Part shown: piece by piece, positions 51,484-61,696 of the stretch
Numbering within the stretch: position 1 is the stretch's first letter
How the letters are laid out: every line of letters starts with the position of its first letter
DNA from: Johnsonella sp.
Lineage (GTDB): Bacteria; Bacillota; Clostridia; Lachnospirales; Lachnospiraceae
Assembly (NCBI GenBank): GCA_030529445.1
Contig: JAUMWW010000007.1
Coordinates: 39,731 to 103,730 of the forward strand
Direction: 5' to 3'
Length of the DNA: 64,000 nt
The notes under the pieces: generated by a model
Databases searched by the model: none
Told to the model about the DNA's origin: nothing
Seen by the model: only the letters and a program-made list of their open reading frames with translations
Position numbers and translations under genes: made by a program

Positions 51484-52929
51484 TTAATATCCTATCAGCC
51501 AATCATAGAGCTCCTGGTATTCGAGCGCCGAATGATTCCACGAAAAATCCGCCGCCATTCCCCGGTCTATGATCTTGTTCCATTCTCTCTTTCTATGATA
51601 AAATACCTGCTTTGCATATTGCACGGTATCAAGCATCTCATGCGCATTATAATTTAAAAATGCAAAGCCGGTTCCTCTGTTTTCAAACTCATTATAAGGC
51701 TCTACCGTATCTTTGAGCCCTCCCGTCTCCCTGACAATCGGCACGGTGCCGTAGCGCAGCGCCATGAGCTGGCTCAGACCGCAGGGTTCAAAGAGCGAGG
51801 GCATCAAAAACGCGTCGCAGGAGGCATAGATCTTATGAGACATCGCCTCGGAATAATAAATCTGTGCGGATACTCTTTCCGAGTATTTCCAGTCATAATG
51901 CCGGAACATATTCTCATACACCTCATCCCCCGTTCCCAGGATGACGAGCTGCACATCCTCTGCACAGAGCTCATCCATCACATGGCGGATCAGGTCAAAT
52001 CCCTTCTGATCGGTAAGTCTGGAAACGATTCCTATCATAAAGCGATTCTCATCCACTTCCAGCCCGAGCTCCGCCTGCAGAGCGGTTTTGTTTTTCACCT
52101 TTTCTTTTCTGAAATTTTTTGCATCATAGTTCTGAACAATATACTTATCCCTCTTCGGATCAAATTCCTCATAATCGATTCCGTTGACGATGCCGCGCAG
52201 ACTGGTGCTTCTTGCCCTCATCAGCCCGTCCAGCCCCTCTCCGTAAAACGGCATCTGTATTTCTTTCGCATAGGTTCTGCTGACGGTGGTAATCGCATCC
52301 GCATATACGACTCCGCCTTTTAAGATATTTCCGTTCTTATATGCCTCCAGCTTATCTGCGGTAAAATAATATTCCGGAAGCCCCGAAAAATTCTGTACGG
52401 TTTTGACATCCCATACGCCTTGAAACTTTAAGTTATGAATCGTAAACACCGATTTGATCTCCCGGTAAAACTCTCCCCCCCGGAAACGGTCTTTTAAATA
52501 CACCGGAACAAGCCCTGTCTGCCAGTCATGGCAGTGAATCAGATCCGGCTTGAATCCGATCACCGGAAGCGCCGAGAGCGCCGCCTGAGAAAAAAAGATG
52601 AATTTCTCAAGATCGAAAAGCCAGTCCCCGTAAGGCTTCATCCCTGAAAAATAAGATTCGTTATCTATAAAATAAAAGGTGATTCCGTCCACAACGGACT
52701 TTAATATTCCCACATATCTGCTCTGCCATAAATAATCCATATAAAAACAATCGATAAACTCGAGATTGCTTTTGAGCTCCTCGGACATGCAGCTATATTT
52801 CGGTATGATCACTCTGCAGTCATAATACTCCTTATTAAAGCATTTCGGCAAGGACCCGACCACATCCGCCAGACCTCCCGTTTTAATGAAAGGTACGGAT
52901 TCCGATGCGATAAATAGTATGTTTTTCAT
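51484..52929 (-). CDS. glgA: Glycogen synthase (ADP-glucose type)
   Basis: 481 residues, GT5 family. The N-terminal KTGGLADVVGSLP is the ADP-glucose site, and EPCGLSQLMALRYGTVPIVRETGGLKDTV is the C-terminal signature. It extends alpha-1,4-glucan. No other glycogen gene is in the window. AGGAGG precedes the ATG. Confidence 0.95.
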   Translation of the reverse strand: MKNILFIASESVPFIKTGGLADVVGSLPKCFNKEYYDCRVIIPKYSCMSEELKSNLEFIDCFYMDYLWQSRYVGILKSVVDGITFYFIDNESYFSGMKPYGDWLFDLEKFIFFSQAALSALPVIGFKPDLIHCHDWQTGLVPVYLKDRFRGGEFYREIKSVFTIHNLKFQGVWDVKTVQNFSGLPEYYFTADKLEAYKNGNILKGGVVYADAITTVSRTYAKEIQMPFYGEGLDGLMRARSTSLRGIVNGIDYEEFDPKRDKYIVQNYDAKNFRKEKVKNKTALQAELGLEVDENRFMIGIVSRLTDQKGFDLIRHVMDELCAEDVQLVILGTGDEVYENMFRHYDWKYSERVSAQIYYSEAMSHKIYASCDAFLMPSLFEPCGLSQLMALRYGTVPIVRETGGLKDTVEPYNEFENRGTGFAFLNYNAHEMLDTVQYAKQVFYHRKREWNKIIDRGMAADFSWNHSALEYQELYDWLIGY

Positions 52930-53017
52930 TGAATGCCTTTCCTCCTAAACTAAACCTCGATATCGACAAGGCAGGGTTTTTCTTAACCTTCCTAATAATA
53001 TACCTTATCAAAAGGCT

Positions 53018-54694
53018 TTAATCAAGATCCTCTAAATTCGATTTGTATTTTGCCGCAAGAGCCTTCATTTCCCTCGCGGTATCCAAAACCGCATCCGTAA
53101 TCTCACTCCCGCCGATCAATCTGGAAAGTTCCTTAACAATCTCTTCCTTCTTGATATATTCGATATCCGTCATGGTACTCCTGCCGTCGGAATGCTTGGA
53201 AATCAGATAGTGATGATCCGCCATCGCCGCAATCTGCGGGAGATGGGTTATGGAAATTACCTGATGCTTTCTCCCGATGAGGGAAAGCTTTTCGGATACT
53301 TTCTGCGCGGTTCTTCCGCTGATTCCCGCATCCACCTCGTCAAAAATCAGGGTATCCACCTCATCCATATCCGCAAGTACGGTCTTGATCGCAAGCATGA
53401 TACGGGACATTTCTCCTCCGCTCGCCACATCCTTAAGCGGCTTGATCGGCTGCCCGGGATTGGTGCTGATGAGAAATTCCGCCTCGTCTCTTCCGTTTGC
53501 GCCGTAAGTCTGATTCCCGCTCAGGCGAACCTCGAATTTCACATCCAAAAAATTCAAATCCAGGAGTTCCTTCGTGATCTTCTCCTGCAGGCGCTTTGCC
53601 GCGGCAGCTCTTTGCTTGCTCAGATCCAGACAAAGAGCTTCCATCTTGCCGATTTGCTTCTCTTTTTCTTCCTCCCATTTCTTTTCTTTCTCTTCATAGG
53701 ATTGCAAAAAAGAGAGTCTTTCTTTCTTTTTCTCCAAAATGGCATAAATCTGTCCGATATCCTGCGCATATTTTGCCTTGAGCCTGCGGATCAGATCCAG
53801 CCTCCTGCCGATGCGCTCGAACTCCTCTTCATTATATTCGAAGCTTTCCAGATAATTGCCGATGCTCCTTGATGCCTCCGATAAAAGCATATCGATTTCC
53901 GAAAGAGAGGAGGCAAGATTTTCCAGCTCAAAATCAAGCCCTGCAATTTCCCTCATCTCCTTGCAGGATGCGGAAATTCTTTCTTCCTCCAAGGCATTCG
54001 ATGCGCGCCCCAAAATCTCGAGAATTTTTGCGGAGGACCTGAAGCGCTTATACCGCGCAGCCAGCTCTTCCTCCTCCTCTTCTTTGGGCGAGGCTTCTTC
54101 GATCTCGCGAATTTCATATTGCAGAATTTCCGTTTCCCGAAGCCGGATCGATTCCTCCGGAAGCTGTGCAAGCAAAGCCTTCACTTTTTCATATTCCTTG
54201 AATACCCTCGCCAATTCCTCTTTGATCGGGAAAATCTCTTTTGCCGCAAAGAGATCGATCAGTTCCAGATGCTTTGCCGTATTCATCAGGCTCTGGTGCT
54301 CATGCTGGCTATGCATATCGAGAAGAAAGCCCGCCAGTTTTCTGAGTTTTGCCGCCTGCACCAGCTCTCCGTTTACTCTCATCACCGATTTGTTCTCGCT
54401 GATCCTGCGCGAAACGGCGATCAGCCCCTCTTCTCCCACCTCGATATCCAGCTCGCGGATTTTTTCCAGCTTTTTTTCATCCTCGATCGAAAAGAGCAGC
54501 TCGATATAAGCGGACTCCTCTCCGCTCCGTATCATATCCTTTCCCGCCTTTGCTCCGAGGGCGAGGTTAACCGAATCGATGAGCACGGATTTTCCCGCTC
54601 CCGTTTCCCCGCTGAGCACCGTCAGACCGGTATAAAATTCCAAATCGGCGCATTGAATCAATGCAAGATTTTTAATATGTAGCTCAAGCAGCAT
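53018..54694 (-). CDS. recN: DNA repair protein RecN
   Basis: 558 residues. Walker A is SGETGAGKSVLIDS (residues 30-43), two coiled-coil arms span about 150-360, and the head closes with SGGEMSRIMLAIKT and LIFDEVDAGISGRTA. SMC-like ATPase for double-strand break repair. It follows argR after 14 bases. Confidence 0.96.
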   Translation of the reverse strand: MLLELHIKNLALIQCADLEFYTGLTVLSGETGAGKSVLIDSVNLALGAKAGKDMIRSGEESAYIELLFSIEDEKKLEKIRELDIEVGEEGLIAVSRRISENKSVMRVNGELVQAAKLRKLAGFLLDMHSQHEHQSLMNTAKHLELIDLFAAKEIFPIKEELARVFKEYEKVKALLAQLPEESIRLRETEILQYEIREIEEASPKEEEEEELAARYKRFRSSAKILEILGRASNALEEERISASCKEMREIAGLDFELENLASSLSEIDMLLSEASRSIGNYLESFEYNEEEFERIGRRLDLIRRLKAKYAQDIGQIYAILEKKKERLSFLQSYEEKEKKWEEEKEKQIGKMEALCLDLSKQRAAAAKRLQEKITKELLDLNFLDVKFEVRLSGNQTYGANGRDEAEFLISTNPGQPIKPLKDVASGGEMSRIMLAIKTVLADMDEVDTLIFDEVDAGISGRTAQKVSEKLSLIGRKHQVISITHLPQIAAMADHHYLISKHSDGRSTMTDIEYIKKEEIVKELSRLIGGSEITDAVLDTAREMKALAAKYKSNLEDLD

Positions 54695-54708
54695 ATTCTC
54701 TTCCCCCT

Positions 54709-55155
54709 CTATCCGAGCAGCATACGAATATTCTGTCTTATCTTTTCGACACTCTCGGCTCTCTTTACGGCGCAGAATACCGTATCGTCTCCCGCTATGC
54801 AGCCGATCAGATCCTCAAATCCGATTGCATCGATCGCCGCGGCTGCCGCCATTGCCATGCCCGGTCCGGTTTTGATCACCAGAAGATGGGCTGCCTCATC
54901 CATCCCGACAAAGCCCTCTTTCAGGATGCGCACATGCTTATCCCTGCTTTCTTCCTCTCTTGCCAGAATCGTATATTTTTGCCGCCCCTTTGCCGTCGCC
55001 ATCTTCGTCAGCTTCAGTTCCCTGATATCACGGGACACCGTCGCCTGCGTCACATGGATACCCTCCTCCTGAAGCCTCGCAGCCAATTCCTCCTGCGTAT
55101 CGATTTCATATTCCTTAATCAGTTCAATAATCTTTAACTGCCTCTCGTTCTTCAT
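54709..55155 (-). CDS. argR: Arginine repressor
   Basis: 148 residues. N-terminal winged helix (EYEIDTQEELAARLQEEGIHV, ATVSRDIRELKL), C-terminal arginine-binding oligomerisation domain with GPGMAMAAAAAIDAIG and CIAGDDTVF. It regulates arginine genes with arginine as co-repressor. It lies between nadK and recN. Confidence 0.96.
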   Translation of the reverse strand: MKNERQLKIIELIKEYEIDTQEELAARLQEEGIHVTQATVSRDIRELKLTKMATAKGRQKYTILAREEESRDKHVRILKEGFVGMDEAAHLLVIKTGPGMAMAAAAAIDAIGFEDLIGCIAGDDTVFCAVKRAESVEKIRQNIRMLLG

Positions 55156-55177
55156 AAATCCTCCGCATCTTTTAATG

Positions 55178-55996
55178 CTATATGCTGTTGCTCATTTTAT
55201 TTCTCAAATTATCCAAAAAACTTCCTCCGTGAAGCTTAACCAGCTTTGTCTTTACCGAGCTTTCCTTAATCGTCATTCTGTCCTTATAATTCATTCTCAG
55301 ACTGACATCTCCGTCGAAAAGAGCCGCCTTATTGGCATTTTCCCTGTCTATCATCTCGACCTCGACGATGCTTTTTTCCGAAAGAACGATGCTTCTTCGG
55401 CTGAGCGCATGCGGACAGATCGGCGTAATCAGAATCATCCTTGCCGAAGGTTCGATAATCGGTCCCCCCGCGCTCAGATTATATGCAGTCGAGCCCGTCG
55501 GCGTCGCAATAATAATTCCGTCCGCGGAGTATTCATTCAGAAACTCTCCATCCACATAGACCTTGCAGCGGATAAATTTAATCGTATCGATTTTGGTGAT
55601 TACAACCTCATTGAGCGCAAGATGCTTTTCTCCATCCTGTTTAAATCCCTCCAACATCATCCTGTCTTCTATCGTATAGCTTCCGCTAAAAAGCTTTTCT
55701 ACCATCTCTTTTCGTTCCTGGGCTCTGCTTATGCTCGTCAAAAAGCCGAGATGCCCGAGATTGACCCCGATCAGAGGAATATCCATTCCCGCGATATCTC
55801 TTGCCACCCGCAGAAGTGTTCCGTCTCCGCCCAGCGTAATGATACAATCGGGCTTTTCTCCCATGTTTTCAATATCAATATAACCGAAGGAGGTCTTGCA
55901 GCTTCCTCCTTTTTCCAATATGATGTTTTTAATTTCTTCGGCAGCCTGCAATACTCCCTCTTTATCGTTATTACCGACTATAAAAAATGATTTCAT
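55178..55996 (-). CDS. nadK: NAD kinase
   Basis: 272 residues from ATG 55996, which follows GCAGGAG; an upstream in-frame ATG is rejected. ITLGGDGTLLRVARD is the GGDG motif and EYSADGIIIATPTGSTAYNL the substrate site. It makes NADP from NAD. Confidence 0.95.
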   Translation of the reverse strand: MKSFFIVGNNDKEGVLQAAEEIKNIILEKGGSCKTSFGYIDIENMGEKPDCIITLGGDGTLLRVARDIAGMDIPLIGVNLGHLGFLTSISRAQERKEMVEKLFSGSYTIEDRMMLEGFKQDGEKHLALNEVVITKIDTIKFIRCKVYVDGEFLNEYSADGIIIATPTGSTAYNLSAGGPIIEPSARMILITPICPHALSRRSIVLSEKSIVEVEMIDRENANKAALFDGDVSLRMNYKDRMTIKESSVKTKLVKLHGGSFLDNLRNKMSNSI

Positions 55997-56036
55997 CCTG
56001 CTCTCCTGCATCAAATTTTATCGGGTATCCTCTTTC

Positions 56037-56873
56037 TCATAGAAGTGCATGGGCATCGGCAACCACTCTTCCGATTTCTTCCCTTTCCTTTTCTTTTCTT
56101 ACTCCGGCGCTGCCCTCATCCTCGTTTCGGCTCTTATGAATATGCATGAGGTATTCGATATTCCCCTCCGGGCCTTTGATCGGAGAATACGCGAGCGCCT
56201 CGATCTGAAAGCCCTCCTCCCTCGCATGGGAGAATATTTTCTGTATGACCTCCCGGTGAACGGATTCCTCTCTGACCACGCCTTTTTTTCCGACCTTCTC
56301 CCGCCCCGCCTCAAACTGCGGCTTGATCAGGGCGACCGCCTCTCCTTCCTTGCAAAGCAGGGAAAATAAAACGGGAAAAACCTTGGAAAGAGAAATAAAG
56401 CTCACATCGACGGAGGCAAAATCGAGCTTCTCCCCGATATCCTCCTCCTTCACATAGCGGATATTGGTTTTTTCCATGCAGACGACCCGTGCATCGTTTC
56501 TGAGCTTCCAGTCGAACTGCCCGTAACCGACATCCACCGCATATACCTTTGCCGCCCCGTTTTGCAGCATGCAATCGGTAAAGCCTCCGGTAGAAGCTCC
56601 GATATCCATGCAGATCTTTCCTGCAAGCTCTATCTTAAACTCTGCTATCGCTTTCTCCAGCTTAAGCCCTCCCCGGCTGACATATTTGGGCTTTTCTCCC
56701 CTGATCTCGACCGGGAGGCTGATATCAAAGAGGGTTCCCGCCTTCTCTTCTTTTTGCCCGTCCACATAGACCTTGCCGGACATAATCAATGCTTTTGCCT
56801 TCTCCCTGCTCGTCGCAAGATTCTTATGCACCAATATCATATCCAGTCTTTCTTTTACCTTATCACCAGCCAT
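56037..56873 (-). CDS. tlyA: TlyA-family rRNA 2'-O-methyltransferase / S4-domain protein
   Basis: 278 residues. An N-terminal S4 RNA-binding domain (RLDMILVHKNLATSREKAKA) is joined to a FtsJ-type methyltransferase (SAM motif MDIGASTGGFTDC). The gene overlaps the end of dxs by 11 bases. Confidence 0.93.
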   Translation of the reverse strand: MAGDKVKERLDMILVHKNLATSREKAKALIMSGKVYVDGQKEEKAGTLFDISLPVEIRGEKPKYVSRGGLKLEKAIAEFKIELAGKICMDIGASTGGFTDCMLQNGAAKVYAVDVGYGQFDWKLRNDARVVCMEKTNIRYVKEEDIGEKLDFASVDVSFISLSKVFPVLFSLLCKEGEAVALIKPQFEAGREKVGKKGVVREESVHREVIQKIFSHAREEGFQIEALAYSPIKGPEGNIEYLMHIHKSRNEDEGSAGVRKEKEREEIGRVVADAHALL

Positions 56874-58725
56874 ACTTCTCCCGCAGCTTTTCCAGTATTA
56901 AATCGGAGCTGATCCCTAAGCTGTTGCGCAGCAGGGTAACATCTCCGTGCTCTACATAGGCATCCGGCAAGGATACATGATAAATCTCTTTTTGAGGATG
57001 CCTCTCCTTTACATAATCCGCCGCCGTCAGCCCGATGCCGCCGCGCAGCACGTTTTCCTCCATTGTAATGATCAAATCGTGTTTTTCACATATTCTGTCC
57101 AGAAGCGCTTCATCCAGCGGCTTTGCAAACCTTGCGTTGATCAGGCTGCAGGGTTTTCCGAGCGCCTTTATCTTCTCCCTTAAATGCTTTGCGCAGCTGA
57201 CCATGCTTCCGAGAGCGAATAGCGCAATCTCTTCCTCTTCATAGATCATCTCTCCCCGTCCGTATTCTATCGGAGCCAAAAAGCCTTCCAGACCGCGATA
57301 GGCTTTTCCTCTCGGATATCTTAAGGCGATCGGTCCCTTATAATCGAGCGCAAACGCAAGCATGCTCTCCAGCTCATCGGCGTTTTTGGGCGCAAGTATC
57401 GTCATATTCGGAATACAGCTCAGATAGGAAAGATCAAAAATTCCCTGATGCGTTTCTCCGTCCGCCCCCACAAGCCCCGCTCTGTCGATCGCAAATACCA
57501 CATTCAGGTTCTGAATGCAGACATCATGCAGAATCTGATCGAAGCCTCTTTGCAGGAAGGAAGAATATACGGCAACCACGGGCTTTAGCCCTCCCGCCGC
57601 CATTCCCGCGGCGGAGGTCACCGCATGCTGCTCGGCAATGCCCACATCAAAAAATCTGTCCGGAAACTCCCCGGCAAACTTTGCCAGACCGGTTCCCTCC
57701 GGCATCGCCGCCGTGATTGCGGCAATTTTAAAATCCTCTCTCGCAAGCCTGCAGAGCTTATCCGCAAATACATCGGTATAGTCCGCTTCCGTCTTTCTTT
57801 TCTTTGCCTTTCCGGTACGGGGATCAAAAGGACCGACCCCGTGAAATTTTTCCGGATTTTCTTCTGCGGGAGCATAGCCCTTTCCCTTCTTGGTAATAAC
57901 ATGTAAAAGCACGGCACAGTTGAGCTTCTTCGCCTCGTTCAGCGCCTTGGTCAGCTGCCTGATATTATGCCCGTCAACCGGTCCGAGGTAGACGATGCCC
58001 ATATTTTCAAAGAGCATTCCCGGGATGAGGAACTGCTTGATTCCCTGCTTCGTATTTTTAATGCTCCCGATCAGCGCCTTGCCCATGAGGGGGATTTTTT
58101 CCAGAAATCCGTGCACGTTCTTTTTCAGATTTGTATAGAGCTTTCCCGTCCTGATTGCGCTTAAATAATTCGATATTCCCCCGACATTTGCGGAAATGGA
58201 CATTTCATTGTCATTGAGCACGATAATGAAATTCTTCTTCATATGAGCGGCATTATTCAAGGCTTCATATGCCATTCCTCCGGTGAGCGCTCCGTCTCCG
58301 ATCACCGATACGATATGGTAATCCTGAGCAAGAATATCTCTTGCCTGCGCCATCCCGAGCCCAGCCGAAATGCTGGTCGAGGAATGACCCGTATTAAAGG
58401 CATCGCAGGGACTTTCCTTCGTCTTGGGAAAGCCCGCCATTCCGCCGAACATCCTCAGCTCATCGAAGGCATCCTTCCTCCCGCTCAATATCTTATGTGT
58501 ATAAGACTGATGCCCGACGTCCCAGATAATCTTATCCTTCGGGATATCAAAGCATCTGTACATCGCTATCGTAAGCTCGACTACGCCGAGATTGCTTGCA
58601 AGATGCCCTCCCGTCACGCTCAGCTTCTGAATCAGAAACTTTCTGATTTCCTTCGCCAGAATTTTAAGATCTTCCTCTCTTATTTTTTTGAGATCGGCGG
58701 CATTATTTATCTTATCCAGTATCAT
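56863..58725 (-). CDS. dxs: 1-deoxy-D-xylulose-5-phosphate synthase
   Basis: 620 residues. ThDP motifs: DVGHQSYTHKILSGR, IGDGALTGGMAYEALNNA. The C-terminal part has VFAIDRAGLVGADGETHQGI. It is the first enzyme of the MEP isoprenoid pathway. It follows ispA by 54 bases and overlaps tlyA. Confidence 0.96.
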   Translation of the reverse strand: MILDKINNAADLKKIREEDLKILAKEIRKFLIQKLSVTGGHLASNLGVVELTIAMYRCFDIPKDKIIWDVGHQSYTHKILSGRKDAFDELRMFGGMAGFPKTKESPCDAFNTGHSSTSISAGLGMAQARDILAQDYHIVSVIGDGALTGGMAYEALNNAAHMKKNFIIVLNDNEMSISANVGGISNYLSAIRTGKLYTNLKKNVHGFLEKIPLMGKALIGSIKNTKQGIKQFLIPGMLFENMGIVYLGPVDGHNIRQLTKALNEAKKLNCAVLLHVITKKGKGYAPAEENPEKFHGVGPFDPRTGKAKKRKTEADYTDVFADKLCRLAREDFKIAAITAAMPEGTGLAKFAGEFPDRFFDVGIAEQHAVTSAAGMAAGGLKPVVAVYSSFLQRGFDQILHDVCIQNLNVVFAIDRAGLVGADGETHQGIFDLSYLSCIPNMTILAPKNADELESMLAFALDYKGPIALRYPRGKAYRGLEGFLAPIEYGRGEMIYEEEEIALFALGSMVSCAKHLREKIKALGKPCSLINARFAKPLDEALLDRICEKHDLIITMEENVLRGGIGLTAADYVKERHPQKEIYHVSLPDAYVEHGDVTLLRNSLGISSDLILEKLREKYGW

Positions 58726-58779
58726 TCTTTTCCTCTATACTTATCTCATGGAATCCTCTTTCGGGGAATCCAAAATTCT

Positions 58780-59709
58780 CTATTTTACTCTCATCGTGAG
58801 CCAATCGATGATATCCGCCAGAGTATAGTATGCCTCTTCCGAATAATCCTCGCACTCCCGTCCTTTTTCCGTAATAATTCCCTCCAAAAGAGATTTTGCG
58901 TTGAAGGAAAGCTCCTTTACCCTCTCTCTTGAATGCTCCGGACCGTAGAGTCTCACATATGTGGTTTTTGCATTTTTTTCATCCGAATGAATGCTTTTTC
59001 CCAACTCCTCCTCGCTTGCGGTTTCATCCAATACATCGTCCTGAATCTGAAAAGCGAGTCCTATGGAGTTTGCGATCTCTTCGATCTTTTCCAGCTCTTT
59101 TTCATCCGCTCCCCCCATCACCGCGCCCATCGTCATCGATGCCTCTAAAAGCGCCGCGGTCTTGAGCCTGTATATAAAATCAAGCTCCTCCCCGCTCAGA
59201 GGCTGTCCGGTTTTCTCAACATCCAGAACCTGCCCTCCTATCATCCCTCTGATTCCGGTTTTTTGGGAGAGTATTTTGATCGCCTTTGTACATCGCCTGA
59301 ATTTTTCGATATCCTCCGAATCGCCCGCCGCCAGCGCCATGATTTCAAATGCTTCTATAATCAATGCGTCTCCGGCAAGCACAGCCATATCCTCTCCGTA
59401 GCTTACCCAAGTCGTCGGTTTTCCTCTTCGAAGGATATCATTATCCATACAGGGCAGATCGTCGTGAATCAGGGATGAGGTATGAATCATCTCGATGGCA
59501 GCCATAAAGGGGGCAAGCTCCTCCATATCCGCTCTTCTTCCCGCAAAGAGCCGATATGCTTCATACATCAGCATGGGACGAACCCTCTTTCCTCCGCTGA
59601 GCACGGATTCTCTCATCGCCCGAACGAGGGTCTGCTGAAAGCCTCCCTCGGAAGGCAGAAATTTTTCTATCGCATTTTCTATATCGCTTATATCGTAATT
59701 CAAGCCCAT
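58780..59709 (-). CDS. ispA: Polyprenyl (farnesyl/geranyl) diphosphate synthase
   Basis: 309 residues from ATG 59709, after AAAGGAGGG. First Asp-rich motif is IHDDLPCMDNDILRRGKPT, the second is FQIQDDVLD. The length and motif details fit the IspA (farnesyl) class. It uses IPP and DMAPP from the dxs-ispH pathway. Confidence 0.94.
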   Translation of the reverse strand: MGLNYDISDIENAIEKFLPSEGGFQQTLVRAMRESVLSGGKRVRPMLMYEAYRLFAGRRADMEELAPFMAAIEMIHTSSLIHDDLPCMDNDILRRGKPTTWVSYGEDMAVLAGDALIIEAFEIMALAAGDSEDIEKFRRCTKAIKILSQKTGIRGMIGGQVLDVEKTGQPLSGEELDFIYRLKTAALLEASMTMGAVMGGADEKELEKIEEIANSIGLAFQIQDDVLDETASEEELGKSIHSDEKNAKTTYVRLYGPEHSRERVKELSFNAKSLLEGIITEKGRECEDYSEEAYYTLADIIDWLTMRVK

Positions 59710-59719
59710 AATCCCTCCT

Positions 59720-59950
59720 TTATTCCAGATTTTCATCCAGCAGAATCAGATCTTTTTCCACTTTGTCGATTTTCCTGTTCGCCTCCGCCAAAAGCTTCAT
59801 CCCTTCCTCATAAATTTGAAACATTTCCTCAAGCGGAGTATCGGCATTTTCCAGCTTTTCTATCATAATATCGATCCGGGCGAGCGCTTCCTCTATGCTC
59901 TTTGGCGAGCTCTCGCTAATCGTCTGTTCTTCTTTTTTCTTCCTCGTCAT
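59720..59950 (-). CDS. xseB: Exodeoxyribonuclease VII small subunit
   Basis: About 76 residues from ATG 59950, the usual size. A helical protein with SIEEALARIDIMIEKLENAD and LEEMFQIYEEGMKLL, the XseB core. The frame overlaps xseA by 35 bases. Confidence 0.94.
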   Translation of the reverse strand: MTRKKKEEQTISESSPKSIEEALARIDIMIEKLENADTPLEEMFQIYEEGMKLLAEANRKIDKVEKDLILLDENLE

Positions 59951-61148
59951 TTTGCACCTCACTTACTATTGCATCCGCGCTTCCGTCCGAAAATCTCAAC
60001 TTGATCGGATCGCCTTTTCTCAGCCGGGAAACGGAGCTTACCCTGCGAAAGTTTTTGTCGGTGACGAAAGCATATCCTCCGGCAAGCCTTTCCTTTGCCG
60101 ATGCAAGCCGCAGTCTTTGAGACAGCAGGAGCAGACTCCGTTTTTTTTCCTCTAAAGCCTGCCGCATCAGGATCCTCATCATATTTTCCTGCTCCATCAG
60201 CCTGCGTCGCTTCTGCCCGAGGCTTGCGGAGGGGGAAAGCTGACTGAGCTTTAAGCCCGCTTTTTTTGCCTCGAAACGAATATGGTTCAGGCGCCGATAC
60301 ATCCCCTCTTTCAATAATCTGCGCTTCATTTCCATTCCCTGAAGCAAGGATAAGATATCCGCCGCGGCAAGCTCCGCAGCCGCACTCGGGGTCGGGGCTC
60401 TAAGATCCGCGACAAAATCAGCGATCGTGAAATCCGTCTCATGCCCTACCGCGCTGATGATGGGAGTATTTGCTTCAAAAATAGCACTTGCAAGCTCCCT
60501 GTCGTTAAATGCCCAAAGATCTTCTATCGATCCTCCTCCCCTGCCGAGGATGATCAGATCGACACCGTATTTATCCAAGGCTTTAATTCCCCGGATCATG
60601 CTCTTTGCCGCCCTCTCTCCCTGCACCTGCGAGGGATAGACAACGAGCTGCACGAAAGGATTTCTCCTCTTTGCGATATGGATAATATCCTGCAGCGCAG
60701 CACCCTCTTTTGCGGTAATGATCCCTATTGTCTTTGCATACAGAGGCAGCGCCCTCTTATACTCGGGGGCAAACATCCCCATCTCCTCCAGCTCCTGCTT
60801 TAACGCCAGAAAGCGTTCGAAGAGATCTCCTCTGCCCGCCTTTTCGATCCGCCTTGCGTAAATCTGATAGGAGCCGTTTTTTTCATAGACCTCTATGCTG
60901 CCGGAAACAATGATATTCATTCCCTCTTCAAGCTTAAAATCAAGCCCCTCTCTGCTGCCCGCAAACATCACTGCGCAAAGCGAGGACACCTCATCCTTAA
61001 GGGTAAAATACAGATGACCGCTATTATGATATTTGCAATTCGAGACCTCTCCCTGCACTCTGATCTTTCGCAGCACAAAATCCGAGAAAAATATGTTTTT
61101 GATATACGAATTTACCTGTGCAACAGAATATATCTTTCCCATATCCAT
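59916..61148 (-). CDS. xseA: Exodeoxyribonuclease VII large subunit
   Basis: About 410 residues. OB-fold N-terminus (YSVAQVNSYIKNIFFSDF, VQGEVSNCKYHNSGHLYFTL) and nuclease core GRGGGSIEDLWAFNDRELA. Two ATGs two codons apart could be the start; the first (61148) lies 1 base after the nusB stop. It degrades single-stranded DNA with XseB. Confidence 0.95.
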   Translation of the reverse strand: MDMGKIYSVAQVNSYIKNIFFSDFVLRKIRVQGEVSNCKYHNSGHLYFTLKDEVSSLCAVMFAGSREGLDFKLEEGMNIIVSGSIEVYEKNGSYQIYARRIEKAGRGDLFERFLALKQELEEMGMFAPEYKRALPLYAKTIGIITAKEGAALQDIIHIAKRRNPFVQLVVYPSQVQGERAAKSMIRGIKALDKYGVDLIILGRGGGSIEDLWAFNDRELASAIFEANTPIISAVGHETDFTIADFVADLRAPTPSAAAELAAADILSLLQGMEMKRRLLKEGMYRRLNHIRFEAKKAGLKLSQLSPSASLGQKRRRLMEQENMMRILMRQALEEKKRSLLLLSQRLRLASAKERLAGGYAFVTDKNFRRVSSVSRLRKGDPIKLRFSDGSADAIVSEVQNDEEEKRRTDD

Positions 61149-61149
61149 T

Positions 61150-61578
61150 CTATACCAGCTTCGCCAGGATGCCGTTGATAAAAACCGGAGACTCCTCTCC
61201 TCCGTATTTTTTGGCAAGCTCTACGGCTTCATTGATCGCAACCTTCTGCGGAATCTGCTCATCATAATCCATCTCATATGTTGCCAGCCTCAGAATCGTA
61301 AGCTCTACCCTGCCCATTCTCCTCAGGCTCCAGCCTTTCGATACGGCGCTTATTTTCTCGTCTATCTCTTCTATATGGGCAAGCACCCCGTCCACCTTCT
61401 CTTTTAGCTCTTCTTTTTCCGATTCGCTGAGAAAGTTCGCCGCTTCCTCCTCTTCTTCCTCGTACATCCCTTTTTCTTCCATATACATCGCCAGCTGCTC
61501 CTTGGCTTCGGCTGCGGGATAAAAATCCGTGCAGAATATTATTCTGAAGCAATGCTCCCTAAGCGCTCTTCTGCTCAT
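61150..61578 (-). CDS. nusB: Transcription antitermination factor NusB
   Basis: 142 residues from ATG 61578, after TTGGAGG. Motifs are SRRALREHCFRIIFCTDF at the start and YDEQIPQKVAINEAVELAKKYG near the end. A longer in-frame reading is excluded because it has no ribosome site and the promoter at 61668-61696 is close by. It helps antitermination on rRNA operons. Confidence 0.95.
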   Translation of the reverse strand: MSRRALREHCFRIIFCTDFYPAAEAKEQLAMYMEEKGMYEEEEEEAANFLSESEKEELKEKVDGVLAHIEEIDEKISAVSKGWSLRRMGRVELTILRLATYEMDYDEQIPQKVAINEAVELAKKYGGEESPVFINGILAKLV

Positions 61579-61667
61579 ATCGACCTCCAATCTGTACAGC
61601 GGGCTCCGCCGCTTTACTCCGAAAAATCGAAGCAAAGCGATCGTTTCATGCTGCGAACACTTTTTTC

Positions 61668-61696
61668 ATTATATCTGATCAGCGCTGTTTTAACAA
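61668..61696 (-). promoter_or_regulatory. Promoter of the nusB operon
   Basis: On the minus strand, TTGTTA (61696-61691) and TATAAT (61673-61668) are 17 bases apart. The -35 box overlaps the addA stop codon. Confidence 0.65.
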